Part shown: piece by piece, positions 57,932-64,000 of the stretch | Layout of the letters: each line of letters begins with the position of its first letter | Numbering within the stretch: the stretch's first letter is position 1 | IMG/VR virus record: IMGVR_UViG_3300010885_049703 | Location: 50,260 to 114,259 of that record | Origin: a virus | Reading direction: 5' to 3' (one strand) | DNA length: 64,000 bases | The notes under the pieces: model-generated | The model's database searches: none | What the model saw: only the letters and a program-made list of their open reading frames with translations | What the model was told of the DNA's origin: nothing | Program-made: the position numbers and the translations under genes

Positions 57932-59737
57932 TTATTGTTTCTGATTCAGTACATATTCGGCATTGTTTAACGATGATTCTATTTTGAGATCCCAGGTCAG
58001 ACTCCAATTGCGCATGATCTGTTGATTGTGATAAGCAATGTCTGTCCAACTCTGTGGTACATCATAGACTGTATTATTGGCAAAGTTCTTTAACTGATCC
58101 ACGATGAGAGTCTGACGCACAGCCCAATTTTCTTCACTGTCATAACTGTGATCTACTATGTCGTCAATTATTTTAAATCCAATACTTTTTAAATAGTGAA
58201 TAATGCCTTTGGGTCCATACAGCAAAAAGGGTCTTGGGAGTTGTAGTGCTCTAAAAGTTTTTTCACTTAATGCAATTGCTCGATTGTCATCAAAGTATGT
58301 TTCTATTACCAAAGATATCACAGATTTGGATACTATATTTTCAATATCACTGGTTTGTTCAAAGTTACAAAAAGGAACTATTGATCTAGTTCCCTCATAC
58401 TGGCGTTGAAATATTGTGTTGTAGTTAAAATGCAGTTGATCAAACAAATCTAGTTTGTCTTTGTAAGTTTGGCTTGGAGAGTTTTGATAATCAATATTAA
58501 AACTCACAAATCCTTTGTCTAGTCCAATATCGTATAACTTATAAAACCAGCTCTGGCGATTTGGGCAAATGCGATTAATAAAACAGTTATATGCACGCTC
58601 AGGCGGGGGCAAGGTTGGCAAATCAAAAGGCATGTAATGTATGCCATAGTACTCTGGGGCAATACTCAAAACGGTCTGATTAGATTTGGCAGGAACTGTA
58701 ATTTTATTGTCAGTTACCAAAACCATTTGATTGGTGCTTTCAAAGAATTCATCCAACTGCCAGGAGCAAACTTGATCTCCCACTGCACCTATATAATTAG
58801 GATGTTTGATTTTTCCAGCTATGTACGCTTTGGTCTTTTGCATTGTTCTGCTGTAATTATAACTTAGGCCAGCCCGAATAGTGTTATTTAAACTAGGCTC
58901 ATGCAAACTTTGATAGTGGTGAATAATCTTTAAAAGCAAAGAAGATGGCAACGGTATAATATCTAACTGTGTGCAAAGCCTGTGAAAATCTTCTACAAAT
59001 CTGTTCTTATTAAGATAAGATGAGAGATTAAAAAATAAATTCTCAACTCTGACATTACTTGGATGACTTGTAATTGCAGTCTTGTTGGTAAAAATTTTTC
59101 CAATGGGATCACCAACTAGATATTTTTTTGCAAATCCGTGCCAGGAACCGTGAAATACTGTTTCATTGTTAAACTTTGAAGCCAGCACTGCTCGCTTAGG
59201 GGAACAAAAATCTTTGTGTTCTTGTTTGATTATATAAGAGTTGTTGTTTTTGACAAATTGTTTTTTGTACCTTGCTTGATAGAACCATTTTTTACTTTCT
59301 TTGGTATCTATTAGAATGTTAACAACATTAGACATATCCCAAATCCAGGCTGGGACTTGAGGTTTGTTAAGTATCAAAGCAATCTGTCCACGGTTTTGAA
59401 AATCATGTTGATACTTTGAATCATTTGCCAGCAACTGTTGTGCCTGGTCAAATGTAATATCATCGCCTCGTGAAAATCGATTACTTACAAAATCAGTTTG
59501 ATATGGAACCTCAGGCTCAATCTTTAGCCAGTCGTTAAAGTTTGTTGTAAATTTTGAAATTATATAATTAAAAATTTTATCATAGTCTTTTTGCTGTTTG
59601 GCTGCTACAAGCTCGTCGTCCCAGGCATGAACTGAATCGCTACATTGAAACAATATAGAAAGAAACTTACCACCACTGCCGGGGGCAAATCTAATAACCA
59701 AAAACTTCTTGTTTTGATTTGTGTCTTGATTGATCAT
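57932..59737 (-). CDS. Large phage protein with P-loop-like head and shared C-terminal domain
   Basis: 601 residues from the ATG at 59737 (MINQDTNQNKKFLVIRFAPG). The head FAPGSGGKFLSILFQCS looks like a sulfotransferase/P-loop start. The C-terminus (LPRPFLLYGPKGIIHYLKSI, then IDDIVDHSYD) matches the protein at 1-891. Uncharacterised phage family; a glycan role is possible. Confidence 0.75.
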   Translation of the reverse strand: MINQDTNQNKKFLVIRFAPGSGGKFLSILFQCSDSVHAWDDELVAAKQQKDYDKIFNYIISKFTTNFNDWLKIEPEVPYQTDFVSNRFSRGDDITFDQAQQLLANDSKYQHDFQNRGQIALILNKPQVPAWIWDMSNVVNILIDTKESKKWFYQARYKKQFVKNNNSYIIKQEHKDFCSPKRAVLASKFNNETVFHGSWHGFAKKYLVGDPIGKIFTNKTAITSHPSNVRVENLFFNLSSYLNKNRFVEDFHRLCTQLDIIPLPSSLLLKIIHHYQSLHEPSLNNTIRAGLSYNYSRTMQKTKAYIAGKIKHPNYIGAVGDQVCSWQLDEFFESTNQMVLVTDNKITVPAKSNQTVLSIAPEYYGIHYMPFDLPTLPPPERAYNCFINRICPNRQSWFYKLYDIGLDKGFVSFNIDYQNSPSQTYKDKLDLFDQLHFNYNTIFQRQYEGTRSIVPFCNFEQTSDIENIVSKSVISLVIETYFDDNRAIALSEKTFRALQLPRPFLLYGPKGIIHYLKSIGFKIIDDIVDHSYDSEENWAVRQTLIVDQLKNFANNTVYDVPQSWTDIAYHNQQIMRNWSLTWDLKIESSLNNAEYVLNQKQ

Positions 59738-59750
59738 TATATTCCTCGCG

Positions 59751-60815
59751 TTACAATCCGCCAAACAACAATACATCTAACTGATTTTTGACTTGATTAA
59801 GTTGTGCTTGTGCCTCGGCGTTCTGTGGATGTTGATGATCAAACACATCTAATTTAGCAAAGTCATCATCACTAAATGTACCCCAGTTGTGTAATCTCGC
59901 GTATTCAACGCAGTTAGCGCCGAACTGATGAGCCATGTCATGAAATTCTACAATTTCTTTGTAATTATCAAACTGCGCAATCATTCGCAAATGTAATCTG
60001 ATATCTTGCTTGTCACATTGATCTTGCGTCCAAGCAAGGGTATGTTGCATGTCTCGCCATGTTCCTCCTCTGCGTAACTTTTCATAGGTATTGGCTCTAG
60101 CAGCATCAACGGTGATGGTAATTTTTTCCACATGATTAATCATGTCTCCCAATCGATGCCAGCGTTGTGGCATCAAAAGACCATTGGTTTGAATGCAAAT
60201 TTTCAAGTTTGGAAAATCGTTGCTGTTGATACTGTTGACAAATCTCAGCAACATGGGACTGGCAAACAATTCACCGCTGGTACTGAGATGCAGTCTGATT
60301 GTTTGATCTGTGGGAGAAGTAAATAGATTTTGTTTTAATCTCTCACCTAGTTCTTCTTGACGTTCACGCTCATCTTCTGTGGTAAGATGCACTTCGGTGC
60401 GACAACTTGGGCAACTGAGATTGCAAGTGACATCACCAGCAAAAAATATTTCATGTGGCATTGTCCAACGTTGAATGTCTTCTAATTGCCATTGCACTGA
60501 CGGTGGGAGATTATTGGCATCATTAAATCTATTGTTGCGAATAATACCGCAGGTGTCGGCGTTGCAGTAGATATAACTGCCATCGGCAATACTGCGTCTG
60601 ATATCTTGTGCTAGTGTAGAACTCAAAAGTTCACTGATAGAATTGTCAAACAAATTACCCACAGTGATTGGCATCCAAGCAGCGCACCCGCAGAGTCTGA
60701 CTTGTCCGGTATAACTTACTTCTATTGCTACAAAGGGACTAAGACAGATTTTTCCTGCCAACTGCTTGGGCGGAAATTTTTGTCTTTGCAAATGCAGTAT
60801 TACCGGTCGCGTCAA
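59751..60815 (-). CDS. Radical SAM protein with N-terminal SPASM-like domain
   Basis: 354 residues. An N-terminal cysteine set (C24, C42, C44, C84, C89) resembles a SPASM auxiliary-cluster domain (LSPFVAIEVSYTGQVRLCGC). The radical SAM motif C131-C135-C138 (CNLSCPSC) follows, then SGELFASPML and QTNGLLM. The domain order is the reverse of most SPASM enzymes. Substrate unknown. Ends 4 bp into the dsbA gene on its 5' side. Confidence 0.84.
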   Translation of the reverse strand: MTRPVILHLQRQKFPPKQLAGKICLSPFVAIEVSYTGQVRLCGCAAWMPITVGNLFDNSISELLSSTLAQDIRRSIADGSYIYCNADTCGIIRNNRFNDANNLPPSVQWQLEDIQRWTMPHEIFFAGDVTCNLSCPSCRTEVHLTTEDERERQEELGERLKQNLFTSPTDQTIRLHLSTSGELFASPMLLRFVNSINSNDFPNLKICIQTNGLLMPQRWHRLGDMINHVEKITITVDAARANTYEKLRRGGTWRDMQHTLAWTQDQCDKQDIRLHLRMIAQFDNYKEIVEFHDMAHQFGANCVEYARLHNWGTFSDDDFAKLDVFDHQHPQNAEAQAQLNQVKNQLDVLLFGGL

Positions 60816-61072
60816 AGAGTTTTACCTACTGTGGTCAAGATATCTTCCAGCAGGGCATGATCCTGCTGAGCTTTACCAAATTCAGCTTTGTGTGCTACTC
60901 TGATGGCTTTTTTGAGCACTGATGGTTTGATTTCCAGTTCTTCGGCAATGGCTTTGATGGTGTCACTGAGTCCACCACTGAGGGTTTCGACTTCGTGCAT
61001 GACCTGCATACCTTCGTTGATAAGTTGAGTTAGTTTGGCTTTTTGTTCTGAGTTGAAGTTTTTGATCGACAT
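60812..61072 (-). CDS. dsbA: DsbA-like dsDNA-binding protein
   Basis: 86 residues from the ATG at 61072 (MSIKNFNSEQKAKLTQLINE). GMQVMHEVETLSGGLSDTIK and ELEIKPSVLKKAIRVAHKAE match the T4-like DsbA family, small dsDNA-binding proteins linked to late transcription. Promoter TTGACT-16-TACAAT at 61094-61121. Confidence 0.83.
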   Translation of the reverse strand: MSIKNFNSEQKAKLTQLINEGMQVMHEVETLSGGLSDTIKAIAEELEIKPSVLKKAIRVAHKAEFGKAQQDHALLEDILTTVGKTL

Positions 61073-61091
61073 GTTGTTCTCCTGTAATACG

Positions 61092-61868
61092 TTATTGTAA
61101 CACACTTTTTAGCAAAGTCAATATTCTGCTGACCCAGTGGTCAGCACACCATTCTGAATGATGCATGTTGTCTGCAGCAGCACTATCAAAATGCCAAGTT
61201 AATCCAGGTTGCTTATAATCTAAATGTAGATCTATGTCATGTGCTTTAAGAATGTCTAGGCCAAAATCAAGAGATTCTGGAGTTTCAAAACACAAATGAA
61301 GGATTGGAATATTTTTATATCGGCACATACGATCCAGATCCACAATGCTTTTGATCCAAGGTAAGAAAAAATATTCTTCTCCATGTCTGATTTTAAGTCG
61401 ATATAATTCGTCAGCACATTGATTCAAAACAAATAGGGCTTTGTTGTTTTCCCAATGTAGTTGTCTGAATGGGTTTGGCCATTGCACTACTATTGCATTG
61501 GGATGGTGAAAGTCGCTGTTAATCCAATTGATAATATTTTGTCCTACAAATTCAGCATTAGCCCCACCTTTTGCTAAGTTGATTACGGTAGTTTGAGATT
61601 GTTTTTCTAATTTGTTTGCCCAGGTTTGAGTTAAATGTAATCCGTGTCCTTCGGTTAGACTACACCCAGCAACTAATATATATGAACTTGGCATATTATC
61701 AAGTTCGTGTGTCCGATAACCATAGGCATTGTATTTGAATTCTATGGTTTCCGTTGAAAATTTAGTGCTAGTGGTAGTGTTTCTAAGTTGTAAAAACGGC
61801 ACTGCTGGGCGGGTAAAAAAATCATGAATAGTAAACAATTGTTCACCGGTGGATGGTTGACTATCCAT
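61092..61868 (-). CDS. SGNH-hydrolase-like phage protein
   Basis: 258 residues. Block I is ILVAGCSLTEGHGLHLTQTW, with NLAKGGANAEFVGQNIINWI as block II, VVQWPNPFRQLHW near block III and a C-terminal HSEWCADHWVSRI with D-x-x-W/H. The fourth SGNH-type protein in the window. Promoter at 61889-61917. Substrate unknown. Confidence 0.77.
   Translation of the reverse strand: MDSQPSTGEQLFTIHDFFTRPAVPFLQLRNTTTSTKFSTETIEFKYNAYGYRTHELDNMPSSYILVAGCSLTEGHGLHLTQTWANKLEKQSQTTVINLAKGGANAEFVGQNIINWINSDFHHPNAIVVQWPNPFRQLHWENNKALFVLNQCADELYRLKIRHGEEYFFLPWIKSIVDLDRMCRYKNIPILHLCFETPESLDFGLDILKAHDIDLHLDYKQPGLTWHFDSAAADNMHHSEWCADHWVSRILTLLKSVLQ
61094..61121 (-). promoter_or_regulatory. Sigma70-like promoter of dsbA
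   Basis: TTGACT (61116-61121), 16 bp, TACAAT (61094-61099), then CAGGAGAAC before the ATG. Confidence 0.7.
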
Positions 61869-61888
61869 TTAATATCTCCAAAAAAACA

Positions 61889-61917
61889 ATTATATATTAA
61901 ACTAACAACAGTGTCAA
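61889..61917 (-). promoter_or_regulatory. Consensus sigma70 promoter of the SGNH-like gene
   Basis: TTGACA (61912-61917), 17 bp, TATAAT (61889-61894), followed by TTGGAG. Confidence 0.85.
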
Positions 61918-62138
61918 CGGCGATATCGTCGAACGTGATGAAAAATGCGTGGGGATTTGTTGTTACGAGTGCCTGGATCGCCCCCTACGTTAACGCGAAG
62001 ATTGGGACTAATATTCTTAGTAAAAGCGTTGATATAAAGTGCCATTCCACCATTGGTGGTGCGGATTAAACACAGTCCTTCGTTGTTGGTGACCATGTAT
62101 ATGGGCAGTCCATCTTCGTCATTAGTGACATACAGCAT
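61914..62138 (-). CDS. Small hypothetical protein (74 aa)
   Basis: From the ATG at 62138 (MLYVTNDEDGLPIYMVTNNE). Strands GLCLIRTTNGGMALYINAFT and a basic tail (KSPRIFHHVRRYRR). No family recognised. Confidence 0.58.
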   Translation of the reverse strand: MLYVTNDEDGLPIYMVTNNEGLCLIRTTNGGMALYINAFTKNISPNLRVNVGGDPGTRNNKSPRIFHHVRRYRR

Positions 62139-62226
62139 TTTTATTATTATTATAATGCTCACTTTGTACTACAGGGTAGCGATCTGTAGCGTCGGGCAGC
62201 AGCCGCCCAACCGTACCTCAGCGGTC

Positions 62227-62382
62227 CTAAGGTGGTGTCTGGTTCTCTCGTGCGGCTGCTACCAATTCATCTAACTTGTGTCGCGCTTCGTTCCAGTTAC
62301 TGGCCTGAATATTAAACGTCTCAGATACTGGATTACCGTCGGGATCAACGCCAATCATGGCTTCTAATGTGTAGGTAATCAT
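62227..62382 (-). CDS. Small hypothetical protein (51 aa)
   Basis: From the ATG at 62382, which overlaps the upstream stop as ATGA (MITYTLEAMIGVDPDGNPVS), then a WNEARHKLDELVAAA helix. It follows the large structural-type gene. Function unknown. Confidence 0.62.
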   Translation of the reverse strand: MITYTLEAMIGVDPDGNPVSETFNIQASNWNEARHKLDELVAAARENQTPP

Positions 62383-64000
62383 TTGGGCACACAGTTGTTG
62401 ACTCTGACACCGCCCTTGACTTTGGTCTTGGGGTTGCCAATCTTCTTGCCTGTCCAGCATCGGGGATCCAAGCGAACTTTTTCTTCTTTGACCGCAGAGT
62501 CATCACCATATGCTGCGGGATTCTCTTTTTCAAACTTTTCACGTTCGGCTTTTTGTTTGGCGATCAGGTCAGTGAGACGTTTAGCCGCTGCATCAGGATC
62601 AAAGCCAGCACGTTTCAAGCCTTGGTTGAACTTTTCACGTGAGGTTCTTGTTGGCGTTTCAGCAATGTCTTTGACGGGCTGATACTTGGCCATGATAGAG
62701 TTGATGATAGCCTTTTTATGTTCAGGAGCAGCGTCGCTTTGCGCTACCTTCTTAAGCAATTCAATAACCTCTGGCGGCAATTGTCGTAAATTTTCATTCA
62801 TGTCCAGGCGTTGTTTGGCTTTGGCCAGCCCAGCTGCGCCAGTGGGGCTCTTGCTGCGTTCATGCTCAAGATCTCGGGTGGACACTTTCCAATCACCACC
62901 TTGGGCTTTGCGTTGCACTGCAGGAATTTTGCTCTTGTCAACTGTGTCTTTGTATTCGCCTTCGTCTACTTCTCTACGATAGTTTGCGTCATAGTCGTCA
63001 ATCCCCCTTGGTGCTGCTCTTGGTATGCTATGAGGTCTTCCAAAATCTCTATTACCCGGAGTGGTATGACCTGTGCCACCACCGCCTGGGCGTGCTCCTG
63101 GCATACCTTTTGCGATTTTCCGTCCTGGCATTCCATATGACCCGCGCTTAATACCAGCACCACCACTTGGTTTTGGTGCTTGTTTGGCTTTTATATAAGC
63201 ATCCAATTCGTCAAAGCCTTCTGCTACGCCTTTCTTTCTGATGCTGAGTTTATCAGCAGGATTACCACCACCAAACATACCACCAAAAGCATCACGTGCC
63301 TGTTGTTTGGTATCTGTTTTTTGTTGTTTGGCTACTTGTCTTTTACCGGTGATACCTTTAAGCATCTTGTCAAACTTTGGATCGCCGGTTGTTTCTGTCA
63401 CACCTTGCCCGGCCTCATCTGTTTTCTGTTTAGGATATCCGTGTTTAATATCTAGGGTATATCCTGATATACCTTGCTTGTCTAAAACAGCAGAAATAAA
63501 TTGTTCAGCTTCTTTGGCATTAGAAAATTTATCTCCTAGATTGTATTTCCTGACTTCACCGTCAATCTGTACATAGGCAATTGTTATAGGCTTAACTGGT
63601 TCTTGTGCTGCAGCAGGACTTCCTAAGAGATTAGCAGCAGCAAGAGCCGCACCTGCTATTTTACCTTTCAAGCCTTCATCTACATCTTGCTCGGGTAATT
63701 GACCTTCGGGGCCTGTCTTACGATATGGACTAGATGCTTTCATAGTATCCATGCGACTCTTATTCAAGGTACCTTTCCGGCCTGCACGATCAGTTTTATA
63801 TAGATCATCTGGACCTGCAACAGTTCTTCCACCAAGTTTATCAAAATCTCGTGCTTTGCCGGTGTTTGGTCTAACCTGTACTGTGATATTCTTCAACACA
63901 TTCATGGCACCACCAATGGAATTGAAAGCATCAGTTACATCACCGCCGTGATAACCATCTCGGTCTTCAAACTCTATTTGTATGCGACCAGTTTTCTCAA
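62379..64000 (-). CDS. Large low-complexity phage protein, N-terminus off the window
   Basis: The frame continues upstream of the ATG at 63905 without a stop to the window edge, so the visible 508 residues plus 31 (TGRIQIEFEDRDGYHGGDV...) are a partial CDS. The chain is Lys/Gly/Gln-rich with disordered stretches (GGGNP, GARPGGGGTGHTTPG) and repeats of V-x-E: DVDEGLKG, KKGVAEGFDE, GQGVTETTG and REVDEGEYK. It ends CVPK. Possibly a processed structural or scaffold protein; identity unknown. Confidence 0.75.
   Translation of the reverse strand, partial: EKTGRIQIEFEDRDGYHGGDVTDAFNSIGGAMNVLKNITVQVRPNTGKARDFDKLGGRTVAGPDDLYKTDRAGRKGTLNKSRMDTMKASSPYRKTGPEGQLPEQDVDEGLKGKIAGAALAAANLLGSPAAAQEPVKPITIAYVQIDGEVRKYNLGDKFSNAKEAEQFISAVLDKQGISGYTLDIKHGYPKQKTDEAGQGVTETTGDPKFDKMLKGITGKRQVAKQQKTDTKQQARDAFGGMFGGGNPADKLSIRKKGVAEGFDELDAYIKAKQAPKPSGGAGIKRGSYGMPGRKIAKGMPGARPGGGGTGHTTPGNRDFGRPHSIPRAAPRGIDDYDANYRREVDEGEYKDTVDKSKIPAVQRKAQGGDWKVSTRDLEHERSKSPTGAAGLAKAKQRLDMNENLRQLPPEVIELLKKVAQSDAAPEHKKAIINSIMAKYQPVKDIAETPTRTSREKFNQGLKRAGFDPDAAAKRLTDLIAKQKAEREKFEKENPAAYGDDSAVKEEKVRLDPRCWTGKKIGNPKTKVKGGVRVNNCVPK

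Noticed and set aside
62205-62222. CGGTCCTAAGGT, identical to the core of the 23S rRNA site cut by I-CeuI
   Set aside because: A 12-bp match only; the flanking bases differ from 23S rRNA and part lies in the end of a small gene. No rRNA is present.
1-64000. CRISPR array, integrase, transposon or insertion sequence
   Set aside because: No regularly spaced repeats, no transposase or integrase motif and no terminal inverted repeats with target duplication were seen.

Overview
The window reads as part of the genome of a large T4-like tailed phage. The family B DNA polymerase (55217-57883), the gp45-type sliding clamp (53504-54229), a T4 RNase H-type 5' nuclease (31967-33016), a DsbA-like protein (60812-61072) and dozens of small, tightly overlapping genes of the kind shared by T4-like phages of aquatic bacteria all point this way. 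Almost everything is on the minus strand; only three genes (890, 10313, 15383) are on the plus strand. A betaproteobacterium-like DnaK and a tmRNA tag of the ANDE..ALAA type suggest a proteobacterial, perhaps betaproteobacterial, aquatic host; that is inference.

Layout. 1-7415: glycan/sugar genes (two epimerases, a DegT aminotransferase, a PIG-L deacetylase) in a chain of ATGA-overlapping genes below thyX. 7416-13053: conserved small phage proteins and a VWA-metalloprotease/MoxR ATPase pair. 13055-17141: S-adenosylhomocysteine hydrolase, an RNA polymerase omega-like protein, rubrerythrin, a radical SAM enzyme and a glutamine-amidotransferase-like protein. 17258-21816: a phosphate cassette made of a phosphate-selective porin, PstS, an Agt-type glycosyltransferase and a PlcP-type metallophosphoesterase, with two PhoB-type promoters. 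21820-29570: an RNA-rich segment holding a circularly permuted two-piece tmRNA, six tRNAs, several structured non-coding stretches, dnaK and a D,D-peptidase. 29595-41764: small conserved phage genes, the 5' nuclease and queE, queD and folE. 41821-48093: a carbohydrate island with two 2OG-oxygenase-like proteins, a B12-type radical SAM enzyme, an epimerase and a glycosyltransferase. 48096-61072: conserved phage core including a DpdA-like transglycosylase, clamp and polymerase. 61092-64000: an SGNH-like protein, small genes and a large low-complexity protein that runs off the window.

How it may work together. FolE, QueD, QueE and DpdA form most of a 7-deazaguanine DNA modification route. Five radical SAM enzymes and at least two methyltransferases sit with S-adenosylhomocysteine hydrolase, which would remove the by-product of SAM-dependent methylation. 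The phosphate cassette is the most striking system. The porin and PstS would bring phosphate in, and PlcP plus Agt would strip phosphate from membrane phospholipids and replace the lipids with glycolipids, as host bacteria do in phosphate starvation. Both the plcP and pstS promoters show the same two-repeat box, then 10 bp, then TTAAAT.

Promoters fall into two sequence classes: near-consensus sigma70 promoters, three of them sharing TTGACCAATAAT-N11-TATAAT, and T4-late-like NNTAAATA octamers, several ending only 5 nt before an ATG. Functions are assigned from sequence recognition only; no database search was run.
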